Positions 26,273 to 35,544 of a stretch of DNA of 64,000 nucleotides are shown one piece after another. Source of the stretch: Runella sp. MFBS21 (GTDB taxonomy: Bacteria; Bacteroidota; Bacteroidia; Cytophagales; Spirosomataceae); contig NZ_JARNTW010000001.1 of the NCBI RefSeq assembly GCF_029433105.1, positions 620,001-684,000 of the forward strand, written 5' to 3'. Both the position numbers and the translations under genes were made by a program. Numbering within the stretch: the first letter of the stretch is position 1; each line of letters begins with the position of its first letter. The notes beneath the pieces are model-generated. The model had not been told where the DNA came from and did no database searches. It saw only the letters and a list, made by a program, of their open reading frames with translations.

Positions 26273-27931
26273 TTATTTTTTTTGTTTTTCTTTTAATGAC
26301 TTTTCGTCCAATTCTTTCAAAGTCATGATAGGTTGAGCGGCTTTGAGGGGCTGAGCGGGGCGATTGTGGGTAGCTCCCTGTTGGCCATACCAAAAAACGA
26401 CTGCCGAATATCCCAGAAAATCCCAAGGGTTACGAATTTGCACGCCGGGCGACGCTTCCATGTCGAATACCAATCTTTTAGAAAAAGGAATAGCATCTAA
26501 GGCGCGGATGCGGGTGCAGATATTGAATCCTCTTACGTCGCGGCGGCGCTTTGTATCAGAGCCTACTTCGATATTGGCTAAATAAGGATGTGAAAATACA
26601 TCATCTTTGGAGGGATTTTCGCCGCCGGCCCATCCATAATAATCTTCCGTACCTGTACCAAAATGGGTGGGTGTTTTTTTCTCCCAAGCTTGGTCAACAT
26701 AGATTTTTTCGTCGCCTTCTCCCCACCATCCATAGTCGGGATTGAGGGCCGTCATGGCATCTCCTACCAACACACCTTTGCCCGAAATGTCAATGAAATT
26801 CCAATCAATAAAAGTCGAACCTTGCACAATATCATCAGGCCGCCAATTGGTATGAAAGTACATCGACTGCTCGTTCCAAGCCCAGTTTTTGTATTTAATT
26901 TCAAAATGTTGGATAGGAAGAGGCTCAGAGCTTAGGTTTTGAAGGGATATAGTAGCCGCATTTTTAAAAGGCATAATCCACGTACAGACCATTTGCCCGA
27001 GAGAATTGACGGTACGAGTCCATGTTTGAAAGGGATTTAGCTCATTGGGGCTGCCAAAAAAATCACCCAAAGGCACCCATATGGTTTGTTGTTGGTCAAA
27101 TTGCCCCACCAATACCACCGACCGAAGTACTTCAGGATGTTTTTTTAAATATTCAGGCTCCACAAAAATCTCTAATTGATGAATTGCTTTTTGTCCACTG
27201 ATAGAGAGTTGCATTTCTTTACCCGCTTCTAGCATACCATTTTTATGGATAGCATTTCCCTGATCAGCCGAATAAACCGAATGTAAGATTTGGCTTATTT
27301 TGTTCATTTGTAATAAAGACTTACGAAGTTGTGACATCGTAAATGTCTCTACAACCGTACCCGAAGGATAAGCCCGATAATTGATGATATTGTAAAATGG
27401 TTTTTGTGAAAATGTAACCTTACAACTTTTAGCAAAAGGAATAGGTAAATAACTATTGCCAGCACGAGCCGTAACCCGAGCAAAAGGAGGAGGTACGGAG
27501 CCTTTGCCCGTGATGAATCTGAAATAGTTTTGGCTGATAGTGGGAGTTGTAGCTCCGTCTAAGTAAATATTGATAATCGGCCCTTCCAAATCGTCCAAAC
27601 CTCCATAGTAGAAATAAGGCGCCCACATCTTGGTAATTGCTCCTGGCCCTGTATGTTCCATCGCCACCCATTCTTGCTTTCCATTAATGACTTCGGTACG
27701 GATAAAACCCGTTCCGTCGCTATCGGCAAACCATCCGGGAGCATCTTTGGTTGTAGATTCACGATTATAGCTACTCGCTTGTAAAGATTCATACAAAGGA
27801 GAAGGAAAGCGAGCAAGTCGGTCTCTATCTGCCATTTCGGTGAGCAAACTGCTTAGGGATACAGATTGGGCTGCCAAAAATGAAGGTAAAAAAAGAGTTA
27901 ATGTCAGGAATAGCCTATAAAAAATGTTCAT
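26273..27931 (-). CDS. secreted GH172 (DUF2961) glycosidase
   Basis: Protein of 552 residues with signal peptide MNIFYRLFLTLTLFLPSFLAAQ. The DUF2961 domain is clear: RLARFPSPLYESLQASSYNR, EHTGPGAITKMWAP, INIYLDGATTPT, FGTGTEDYYGWAGGENP and GFNICTRIRALDAIPF. Characterised GH172 enzymes act on fructofuranose or arabinofuranose residues. It is the first glycosidase gene after SusD, with a 287-bp gap (27932-28218) containing two hairpins. Confidence 0.9.
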   Translation of the reverse strand: MNIFYRLFLTLTLFLPSFLAAQSVSLSSLLTEMADRDRLARFPSPLYESLQASSYNRESTTKDAPGWFADSDGTGFIRTEVINGKQEWVAMEHTGPGAITKMWAPYFYYGGLDDLEGPIINIYLDGATTPTISQNYFRFITGKGSVPPPFARVTARAGNSYLPIPFAKSCKVTFSQKPFYNIINYRAYPSGTVVETFTMSQLRKSLLQMNKISQILHSVYSADQGNAIHKNGMLEAGKEMQLSISGQKAIHQLEIFVEPEYLKKHPEVLRSVVLVGQFDQQQTIWVPLGDFFGSPNELNPFQTWTRTVNSLGQMVCTWIMPFKNAATISLQNLSSEPLPIQHFEIKYKNWAWNEQSMYFHTNWRPDDIVQGSTFIDWNFIDISGKGVLVGDAMTALNPDYGWWGEGDEKIYVDQAWEKKTPTHFGTGTEDYYGWAGGENPSKDDVFSHPYLANIEVGSDTKRRRDVRGFNICTRIRALDAIPFSKRLVFDMEASPGVQIRNPWDFLGYSAVVFWYGQQGATHNRPAQPLKAAQPIMTLKELDEKSLKEKQKK

Positions 27932-28079
27932 AAAAAGTTACGGCTTTTAAGTAATTACGCATAATTAGTTTAGACTATCCAAACGGTCCGCCGCGCGGTT
28001 TTAGGTTTATACTATTGATAATCAGAAGAGTTATAAACTTGGAAAGTCTATTTTCGCATCAGTACTTATTATCAATAAG

Positions 28080-28211
28080 GCATAGCCTACCCACAAGCAT
28101 ACAAAGAGGGCTATGCTTTTTCAAAAGACAAAACAAAAGAGTTATTACTTTTTTAAGAGAAAGGAGAGGTTTAGGAGCGACGGTATGTTGTTTGTGCAAC
28201 ATACCGTCGCT
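28080..28211. other. two hairpins between susD-like and GH172 genes
   Basis: The first (28080-28087 with 28109-28116, GCATAGCC/GGCTATGC) is followed by T4C on the plus strand. The second is a perfect 15-bp stem (28176-28190 with 28197-28211) just after the SusD-like stop codon. On the minus strand neither has a strong U-run. They may stabilise the susCD part of the mRNA or lower readthrough into the glycosidase genes. Nothing else is seen in 27932-28218. Confidence 0.6.
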
Positions 28212-28218
28212 ATTTTTA

Positions 28219-29922
28219 TTATTGAAGTGGGTCAAAGCTGCCGCCGTCCCAGCCATTGGTTTGTTTCAAATTCGCATTTTTTTCCAAGTGAGTTCTTGGA
28301 ATTGCGAAGAAATAATATTCGGGTTTGAAGTTGATACTTTGTGTTAAATCTAGATCACGCACATCATTTCTGAAATACGTATTGTAGTTTTTGTTGAGGT
28401 CAATAGTACCTTTGGCAAAGGCATCAAAGAAATCATTTTTGCTGCCATTAAAAGCAATCAGGTTGATTTGATATCCTTTACGTTTGGTTCCATTAAGCTC
28501 AGAATCGTACAATCTACGTCGGCGCATATCGGCAGAGCGTTTGCCTTCAAAAGCAAACTCAATTTTTCTTTCGAGCAAAATCGCTTGTCTCATTTCGGTT
28601 TTGCTCATGTTGGCTTTGAGACCGTACAACCCATTGGCACCTGCCTCAATACCAGCCCGTTTGCGAATCGCCTTCAGTACGTCAAGAGCTTCGGCAGGAT
28701 TGCCTATTTCGTTGGCGGCTTCTGCAAAGTTCATCAACACTTCTGCAAAACGGATTTCAATCCAGTCGGTTCCGCTCAACTCTGTTTCGTTGGGTTTATA
28801 CCCTTCAAAAATCGCTTTACGACAATAAAATCCAGTGTTAGTATTACCCGTCTGTTGGCTTCCCAAGAATGTCCATTGGGTACGTCCTGTTTTGCCAGAA
28901 AGCTCCCATAGGCTTCCATTGTAAGCTACCGTAGCCGCAAAACGAGGGTCGCGATTGAGCCAAAAAGCAGTAGCGTCATATCCTGAGTTAGGGTCTTTGA
29001 TAGAAAGTCCATTTTTCATAGGAAACGCTTCTACCATCGAAATCGTGGGATAATTAGCTCCTGTACAGTTTTGGGCTTCGTCCAAAGGCCGAGTACAAGC
29101 GTCGCGGTTGTGAGTACGGCCAGGGTTGATAAAACGAGTCGCTAATATTATTTCAGGATTGGCATTGCCTTCGGTGTACCAGAGTTTTCCAAAATCAGCA
29201 AACAATGCGTGTCCCGCTCCTTCCAATGCTTCTTTGGCGGCTTTGGTAGCAGCGTAGGCTGTAGTCCAGCGCTCAGGGAGCTGTGTAGGATTAAATTGCT
29301 CCGAAGCATAGTGTAGCAATATCCGGGCTTTGAATGCCAACACGGCTCCTTTCGTAATTCTGCCTGCGTCGATATTGTCCCATTTGACTGGTAAAAGACT
29401 GGCGGATTCGTCTAAGTCTTTGATGATTTGAGCAATACATTCGGAGGTTTTGCTGCGGCTCACTAGCAGGTCGGCGGTGATTTCTTGGGGTTCAAGTACT
29501 AAAGGTACCCCGCCATAGCGAGAAACTAACTGGAAGTACTGCCAAGCTCTTAAAAACAAGGCTTGCCCTTTTAAGGGGTCTTGTTGACTTTTGGTGAGTG
29601 AGCCAGAACCTAAGTTTTTTAATAAAACATTGATATTCCGAATCTGATTGTAAGGCCAATAGTCTACACCATCGATGGTAAGTTGCCCAAACATATAAGC
29701 TCCCCCTCCGCCCGATTCGTCCGAATCGCCAGAGGCATTAGTAGGCCAAGTGGGCATATTATCAACATATAACTGATTGACATAGGCAGTGGCCAAGGCG
29801 ATGTCGTTCCAAACGGCCTGCTCTGGAATCGCAGTCAAGTCTCTTTTATCAAGAACTTTCTCGCATTGCGTAAAAGAGATAAGAGTAACTACGGTGAATA
29901 TATGAATAAATAGCTTTTTCAT
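28219..29922 (-). CDS. SusD/RagB family nutrient-binding lipoprotein
   Basis: Outer-membrane surface glycan-binding lipoprotein of about 567 residues. The start MKKLFIHIFTVVTLISFTQCEK at 29922 gives a lipoprotein signal with Cys at residue 20; the in-frame start at 29988 would overlap SusC coding. Helical repeats of the SusD fold are seen (LFLRAWQYFQLVSRYGGVPLV, IRFAEVLMNFAEAANEIGN, LLERKIEFAFEGKRSADMRR). It pairs with the SusC-like barrel 13 bases upstream and delivers oligosaccharides to it. Confidence 0.95.
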   Translation of the reverse strand: MKKLFIHIFTVVTLISFTQCEKVLDKRDLTAIPEQAVWNDIALATAYVNQLYVDNMPTWPTNASGDSDESGGGGAYMFGQLTIDGVDYWPYNQIRNINVLLKNLGSGSLTKSQQDPLKGQALFLRAWQYFQLVSRYGGVPLVLEPQEITADLLVSRSKTSECIAQIIKDLDESASLLPVKWDNIDAGRITKGAVLAFKARILLHYASEQFNPTQLPERWTTAYAATKAAKEALEGAGHALFADFGKLWYTEGNANPEIILATRFINPGRTHNRDACTRPLDEAQNCTGANYPTISMVEAFPMKNGLSIKDPNSGYDATAFWLNRDPRFAATVAYNGSLWELSGKTGRTQWTFLGSQQTGNTNTGFYCRKAIFEGYKPNETELSGTDWIEIRFAEVLMNFAEAANEIGNPAEALDVLKAIRKRAGIEAGANGLYGLKANMSKTEMRQAILLERKIEFAFEGKRSADMRRRRLYDSELNGTKRKGYQINLIAFNGSKNDFFDAFAKGTIDLNKNYNTYFRNDVRDLDLTQSINFKPEYYFFAIPRTHLEKNANLKQTNGWDGGSFDPLQ

Positions 29923-29935
29923 GTGCGTAACGGAT

Positions 29936-32900
29936 TTATAATGAGATGTTAAGACCAAGTGTGTAGCTTCGATTGATAGGATAAGCATTGATGCCTCCTT
30001 CTGGGTCGTAAAGCTTGATACGGTCTTTTAATAAAAATAAATTAACGCCATTGAAAAACACTTTCACGTTTTCAAGACCTACTTTTTTGGTCAAAGTGAG
30101 TGGAATGTCATATCCGATATTGAGGTTTTTGAGACGGATAAAAGACGCATCTTCAAGCCAAAAAGTAGAAGTGCCGCCATTGCCTCCCAAGTCGGAATAA
30201 AGAGGATAAGCTGCGTTAGGATTGGAAGGTGTCCAGTGGTCGCGCCAGTAGTCAAAGCTTCCGGTTTCTTGAGATTGCCACTGAGAGGCATGCCAGGTGA
30301 TTTGCCGAACTTTTTTGTAACCACTTAAGCCTTGGAAAAACACATCTACACTTAAGCCTTTCCATTTACCACCAATCGTGGCTCCGTAAGTAGTAGGGGC
30401 CGACGAAAAAGTCGCAATAAACTCGCGGTCGTTGGCATCAATTTTTCCGTCAGGTTCTTCGGAAGTAGCTCCTCTGATATCTTTGAAGTTGAGCATTCCT
30501 AAGCGAGGAGTGGCGCCATTGATGGTATATCCCGCAGGTAGGGCGTCCAGATCAGCCTGAGTACGGATGATGTCGGTGGCAATTTGTCCAAAAATTCCGC
30601 CTGTAGGCCGTCCAAGTTGAGATTGAAAAGGACGAATATTGCTAGCTTCGTCAATCAGTACTTGCTTGTTGGTGGCATAGCCATAGTTGAAGGAAAGGAA
30701 ATAAGATAGGTCTTTGCGGATATTTTTGCGGTAAGCCAACTCCACTTCTACCCCTTTAGAATCTACTCTTCCATAATTGACGGCGGGGAGGGTTCCTCCA
30801 AAAGTAGAAGGAATACTTTGGGTACGAGCGCCTAAAATATCAGTACGTTTGTTTTGGTAAATGTCGAGAGAGGCGGTGAGTTTATTACTAAAAAATCCAG
30901 CATCAAAACCATAATTGAAAGTGGTTTTCTTAGCCCAAGTAATGTCGGGATTGGGAATGGTGCCAGGTGCTACGCCATTGGTAGTGCCGCCACCAAATAC
31001 CGCCCCTACAGTTTTGCGATAGCTTTGCGACCATTGAAGGGCACCTGCGGTATTGCCTACGCTTGTATTGACCAAGTCGTCGCCAGTTCTTCCAAAAGAG
31101 GCTCTGAGTTTGAGGTCATTGATAAAAGTGATGTTGTTTTTGAAGAAAGGTGCTTCGCTAATCCGCCAACCAGCAGAAATAGAAGGGAAAAATCCGAAGC
31201 GTTTTTCGGGTACAAAATACCGCGACCCTTCATACCGAAATGAGCCTTCCAAAAAGTACTGCTCTTTAAAACTATAGTTAAGACGACCAATATACGAAAG
31301 GCGACCATCTTCAAGCTGCCCGCCCGAAACACTCATGTCTTTTGAATCGCTACTTCCCAACGACAACTGATCTAACTGCGTAGAGATGAAAAATTGGTTT
31401 TGAGCACTAAAGTTTTGGTTGTTAGACTCAAATTGCTCATACACAAACATACCTCCTAGATTGTGATGCCCAAACGACTTGTCGTAGTTAACAAAGAAGT
31501 TGAGCTGATAAAAATTACTGTTTTGGTAGGTTTCGCGTATCCAATTCCCGTCGTTTCGTTCAAAGGTTTTGCTGGGATCCAGTATATTTCCTACGAGGTG
31601 GTTTTTAGAACCAAGGGAGTTAAATACATATAATTTGTAAGGTGTATTAAACTCTTTACGGAAATCATTTCGGATGTATTTAGAATACAAAGCCCGCAAT
31701 TGCAGTCCTTTTACAAACGGGACTTTATACGTAAGGTCAACTTGGGTAGTATAGTTCGTCCAAGTTTTACGGTTATATCCAGAGTTGCCATTGATGACTT
31801 CACTTGGGTGCCATTTCATTAAGTTTCCGACCGGATACTGTTTGCCTTCATACTCAAGATAAGCTGGCGACATTTTTCCCCGCAATACTAGGTTGCGATA
31901 TAAATCTAGGAAATCGTCGTTGTCGCTATCGTAGCGCCAATAAGGTTTTTCATCGTTGCGGGTGTCAGAACTTAGATTTAATGAAACACTTAGATTGTCG
32001 GTGATTTTGGCTTCTACTTTGGCTCTAACGTTGTATTTTTCAAACTCTAAATTTCGGAAAGAGCCTGTTCCTTTATAAAAAGCACCCCCAACAAAATAAC
32101 TTACGCGGTCGTTTCCACCCGTTACATTGAGCGCATGACGAGTAAGGGTAGGACGAATAAATTCCGTTTTGAGTAAATCAAAAGAATTGTTTTTGAAATA
32201 ATCTAACTCATCTTGGGCATAATAGGCTGCGTTTTGGAGATAGTTGGGGTCGGTTTGCTGTAAATAATCATTGGTAAACATGGCCTCCTCATAGGCAGAG
32301 AGGGTTTGGGGAATCTTGGTTGCTTCTTCGATTCCATAGCTTGCCACGTAGTTGATACGAGGTTTGCCTTTAGCGCCTTTTTTGGTCGTAACCACAATCA
32401 CCCCATTGGCAGCACGCGCGCCATATACAGCCGATGATGCACCGTCTTTCAAAACCGAGATATTTTCGACTTCGCTTGCATCGAGCCCATCGAAGGCAAA
32501 TTGATCCACAATCACCCCGTCAATCACAAACAAAGGAGGACGAGCTGTACCAAAACCGTCGTATCTGCGTATATTTATGGAAGAACTCTTGCCCGGTTTT
32601 CCACCACTTTGAGTAATATAAAGTCCTGGGGCACGTCCAGCCAACGTGGAAGCCAAATTAGCTGCGGGAATTTCGGAGATTTCTTCTGCTTTGATAGAAC
32701 TTACGGCTCCCGTCAAATTTCCTTTCTTTTGAGTGCCGTATCCTACTACTACGATTTCGTTGAGCGTTTTATCGCCAGCTTTTAGGGTTACGTTGAGTGT
32801 AGTCGAATTGGCTACGTTTAGTTCTTGCGAAATCATCCCTACATATGAAAATATGAGGGTGGTTTCTTTGTCTTCCATCATAATCGAATAGGAGCCATCG

Positions 32901-33427
32901 CCTTTGGTGGTAGTGCCTTTGGTGGTTCCTTTCACAATGACCGATACCCCTGGCAATACATCTCCGTTTTCATCGGAGACTATCCCGCTTACCGTCTTAG
33001 AAATTTGTGTTTCATAAGGGGAAAGCACTGCTCTTAAAATAGGAATTAACGAAGAACGTGGCGCTTTTGTCCGCGACAGAATGATTTGGTTTTTCTTAAT
33101 AAGCTGATACTGAATCTCGCGCGGAGTCAATACGAGTTTAAGAATTTCTTCAACAGTTTGATTCTTAAAATCAGCATTGATTTTTTCTTTAGAGGCGGTT
33201 ACTTCTTTTTGATAAGAGAACGAAATATCGGTTTGCTTTTCTATTTCTCTTAAAAAAGTTTTAAGGCTACTACCCTTTACAGAGACAGAAATCCGCTCTT
33301 TGAGAGCCTCCTGTCCAAAACCGGGACGTGCATAAGACAAGCTCGCAAACAGCCCAATTACGATAAGTTGAATAGCAGTGATTTTCATATAATAGAAAAT
33401 CTGTTTTGTCGTAAAAAATTTTGACAT
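29936..33427 (-). CDS. SusC/RagA family TonB-linked outer-membrane transporter with STN domain
   Basis: TonB-dependent oligosaccharide importer of 1163 residues. Domains in order: signal peptide (residues about 14-40), an STN domain (about 45-115) of the kind that signals to FecR, a carboxypeptidase-regulatory-like domain (about 145-230, SGIVSDENGDVLPGVSVIVKGT), the SusC plug motif EIVVVGYGTQKKGNLTGAV, and a 22-strand barrel. The STN domain links this transporter to the FecR and ECF sigma genes immediately upstream, so its expression is probably substrate-induced by trans-envelope signalling. Confidence 0.96.
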   Translation of the reverse strand: MSKFFTTKQIFYYMKITAIQLIVIGLFASLSYARPGFGQEALKERISVSVKGSSLKTFLREIEKQTDISFSYQKEVTASKEKINADFKNQTVEEILKLVLTPREIQYQLIKKNQIILSRTKAPRSSLIPILRAVLSPYETQISKTVSGIVSDENGDVLPGVSVIVKGTTKGTTTKGDGSYSIMMEDKETTLIFSYVGMISQELNVANSTTLNVTLKAGDKTLNEIVVVGYGTQKKGNLTGAVSSIKAEEISEIPAANLASTLAGRAPGLYITQSGGKPGKSSSINIRRYDGFGTARPPLFVIDGVIVDQFAFDGLDASEVENISVLKDGASSAVYGARAANGVIVVTTKKGAKGKPRINYVASYGIEEATKIPQTLSAYEEAMFTNDYLQQTDPNYLQNAAYYAQDELDYFKNNSFDLLKTEFIRPTLTRHALNVTGGNDRVSYFVGGAFYKGTGSFRNLEFEKYNVRAKVEAKITDNLSVSLNLSSDTRNDEKPYWRYDSDNDDFLDLYRNLVLRGKMSPAYLEYEGKQYPVGNLMKWHPSEVINGNSGYNRKTWTNYTTQVDLTYKVPFVKGLQLRALYSKYIRNDFRKEFNTPYKLYVFNSLGSKNHLVGNILDPSKTFERNDGNWIRETYQNSNFYQLNFFVNYDKSFGHHNLGGMFVYEQFESNNQNFSAQNQFFISTQLDQLSLGSSDSKDMSVSGGQLEDGRLSYIGRLNYSFKEQYFLEGSFRYEGSRYFVPEKRFGFFPSISAGWRISEAPFFKNNITFINDLKLRASFGRTGDDLVNTSVGNTAGALQWSQSYRKTVGAVFGGGTTNGVAPGTIPNPDITWAKKTTFNYGFDAGFFSNKLTASLDIYQNKRTDILGARTQSIPSTFGGTLPAVNYGRVDSKGVEVELAYRKNIRKDLSYFLSFNYGYATNKQVLIDEASNIRPFQSQLGRPTGGIFGQIATDIIRTQADLDALPAGYTINGATPRLGMLNFKDIRGATSEEPDGKIDANDREFIATFSSAPTTYGATIGGKWKGLSVDVFFQGLSGYKKVRQITWHASQWQSQETGSFDYWRDHWTPSNPNAAYPLYSDLGGNGGTSTFWLEDASFIRLKNLNIGYDIPLTLTKKVGLENVKVFFNGVNLFLLKDRIKLYDPEGGINAYPINRSYTLGLNISL

Positions 33428-33504
33428 AACTTTGAATGTTTTTGTTAGTACGAAAACGATTTAGGGGGTTTACCGGATGTTTCTCAGGCAGAGGTAAACT
33501 TGGA

Positions 33505-33532
33505 TGGGAAGGATGTTAGCGCATCTTTCCCA
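33505..33532 (-). terminator. hairpin between FecR and SusC genes
   Basis: Arms 33505-33515 and 33522-33532 (TGGGAAGGATG/CATCTTTCCCA, one wobble pair) with a 6-base loop. It lies after the FecR stop and before the SusC start and may partly uncouple the regulator genes from the transporter genes. No clear U-run. Confidence 0.55.
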
Positions 33533-33593
33533 TTTCTTTTATAAAAGGGTTAGGAATAGAAAATACGTTGGGGCATAGGCAAAAAAGAGGGTT

Positions 33594-34676
33594 TTAGTGA
33601 CAACCATTTGAACTGATAACAATTTGAGCGTCAACTTCTTTGTAAGTCGCTCCAATGGTTTTGCAGATTAAATCTAGCTTATCATAGAGCGACTCATTTC
33701 GAAGGGTGGTGGTGATGATACAGTCGGAAAGCTCCTCTTCATTATATAATATTTTCACTTCATAGAGTTTTTCTAATTCGCGAAAAACATTCGTAACAGG
33801 TACTTCATCAAAATAAGTACGAGGGTATTTTTCTAAGGGTACTACGGGGCGAGGTTCCGCCACAAGCCCTTTGCTGATCGTAGGGGTAATTCTACTGATA
33901 ACGACCCGTTGGTTGGGAAGTAAGATAAGTCCTTGGGTCTCGGGGTCAGCGATGTCAATTTTGTTTTGCTTAAAAACCGAAACCCTTCCCGTGTGCACAT
34001 TTACAAAAACTTTGTTGTCATTGTCAAATGCCTTGATTACGAAGCTAGTTCCTAAGACCTTAGTAATCACTTCATTGGCATAGACATAGAAAGGCTTTTT
34101 CTTGTTTTTTGTTACTTCAAAGAACGCTTCTCCACTCAAAAATACTTCTCGTTGGTGTGGACTAAATGGTGTAGGATAACTAATACGACTATTTTTTTGG
34201 AGTGTTACGAAACTACTGTCAGGTAATCTGACTTTGAGTGGCGTATCACTTGTATTGATATGTTCGGCTAGGGTACTTTTATTTTCGGCTTCTTGTACCA
34301 AATCATGATAGCTAATTTTTATTTCGGACTTAGGGCGAAACAAAAGCCATCCTATTACTAGCAATACAGCTATACTTGCCGCCCACTTCAGACCTGCCGA
34401 TTGCCAAAAATCAATCTTTTTGGCTTCATTTTCAGTATCAAATAGAGTACTTTCAATAGTCCGCCAGACTTCTTTTTTATTTAAATCTGGTGAGGTGGTG
34501 TGTTCGGCTTTATATAGGCTTCTCACTATTTCTTTGGCTTCGGTTATGATGGTATGTTTTGAAGGATTTTGTTCCAAAAAATCAATCCAAAACTCATCTT
34601 GCTCTGCAAAGAGTACCCATTTTACAAACAGATCATCGTTTAGGAAATCTTGTACCTGATAATCTTGATATTTCAT
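33594..34676 (-). CDS. FecR family anti-sigma factor
   Basis: Inner-membrane anti-sigma regulator of 360 residues. A cytoplasmic N-terminal domain (about 1-95) precedes one membrane segment (WAASIAVLLVIGWLLF, about 97-113) and the periplasmic FecR domain (RLPDSSFVTLQKNSRISYP, REVFLSGEAFFEVTKNKKKPFYV) with a C-terminal STN-like domain (VPVTNVFRELEKLYEVKILY). It should bind the ECF sigma factor encoded 165 bases upstream and receive the signal from the SusC-like STN domain. Confidence 0.94.
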   Translation of the reverse strand: MKYQDYQVQDFLNDDLFVKWVLFAEQDEFWIDFLEQNPSKHTIITEAKEIVRSLYKAEHTTSPDLNKKEVWRTIESTLFDTENEAKKIDFWQSAGLKWAASIAVLLVIGWLLFRPKSEIKISYHDLVQEAENKSTLAEHINTSDTPLKVRLPDSSFVTLQKNSRISYPTPFSPHQREVFLSGEAFFEVTKNKKKPFYVYANEVITKVLGTSFVIKAFDNDNKVFVNVHTGRVSVFKQNKIDIADPETQGLILLPNQRVVISRITPTISKGLVAEPRPVVPLEKYPRTYFDEVPVTNVFRELEKLYEVKILYNEEELSDCIITTTLRNESLYDKLDLICKTIGATYKEVDAQIVISSNGCH

Positions 34677-34841
34677 TTGTGCGCGTGTATAACATCTTCA
34701 GAAGTACAGGTACATTTTTTTGAAAAAACTACCCAATCAAAATATATTTTTTTGATAATTTTTTCAATAAAAATATTAAAATCCTGATTATCAGTGATTT
34801 GAATATTTGATAGTTTGCAAAAGAGAGAGAAAAAATGGGGA

Positions 34842-35420
34842 TTAAAAAAGAAAATATACCATTGAAATTATGGCTTTTAGCGACATGCGCAACACGGCAT
34901 AAGCTTTAAAAAGAAGATTACTAACCGACTGAACGGTCAGTTCCATGAGTTGGGCAGTCTGCTGAATACTCAGACCTTGATAAAAACGCAGATGAATAGC
35001 TTCGCGCTGACGAGGGCTTAAATGCGATAACGCTTTTTGGATATGCAACTGTTGATCAACCAACAGTTCGTTGTTCATCAGTTGCTGATCAATAGACAAC
35101 GTGGTCAGGTAATCCAAAAAACTGTCGATATTTTCAGAGCTTTCAAAGACATTGTTGCGGGAGTTTCGCAGCAATTGGTTTCTTAAAGAACGGAATAAAT
35201 AAAACTTGACATTGTCGGGGTCGTTGAGGTATTCTTTTCGCCGCCAAAGATCTATGAATAAGTCTTGAATCGCATCTTCTATGAGTTGCTTATCGGAAGT
35301 AAGCCTAAAACCGTAGCTTCCTAATACATTAAAGTAGGTCTGATAGAGATTTTCGAAAGCAGCTCTATCGCCCTTTTTGAAGTGTTGCCAAAGCTCAATA
35401 TCATTAGAGAGTGTCGCCAA
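34842..35420 (-). CDS. ECF-type RNA polymerase sigma factor
   Basis: Sigma-70 family ECF factor of 192 residues. Region 2 (FENLYQTYFNVLGSYGFRLT...AIQDLFIDLWRRKEYL) and region 4 (LSPRQREAIHLRFYQGLSIQQTAQLM, ending VSNLLFKAY) are both visible. It is followed by FecR, SusC, SusD and glycosidase genes on the same strand, and very likely drives that operon when the FecR block is relieved. Confidence 0.95.
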   Translation of the reverse strand: MATLSNDIELWQHFKKGDRAAFENLYQTYFNVLGSYGFRLTSDKQLIEDAIQDLFIDLWRRKEYLNDPDNVKFYLFRSLRNQLLRNSRNNVFESSENIDSFLDYLTTLSIDQQLMNNELLVDQQLHIQKALSHLSPRQREAIHLRFYQGLSIQQTAQLMELTVQSVSNLLFKAYAVLRMSLKAIISMVYFLF

Positions 35421-35544
35421 GATAGTTGATATTTAAAAACCTCAAAAAGATACTTTTGTTTTATTCCGCAAATAAATTGTCTTTTTTGTGGAATATATGC
35501 CATTATTTTAGCATATTATTCTACTATTTTGGCAAATCAACTTA

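Noticed and set aside
28096-28102. Half site AGCATAC near the susD-like gene
   Set aside because: The other half is missing; it belongs to the loop of a hairpin.
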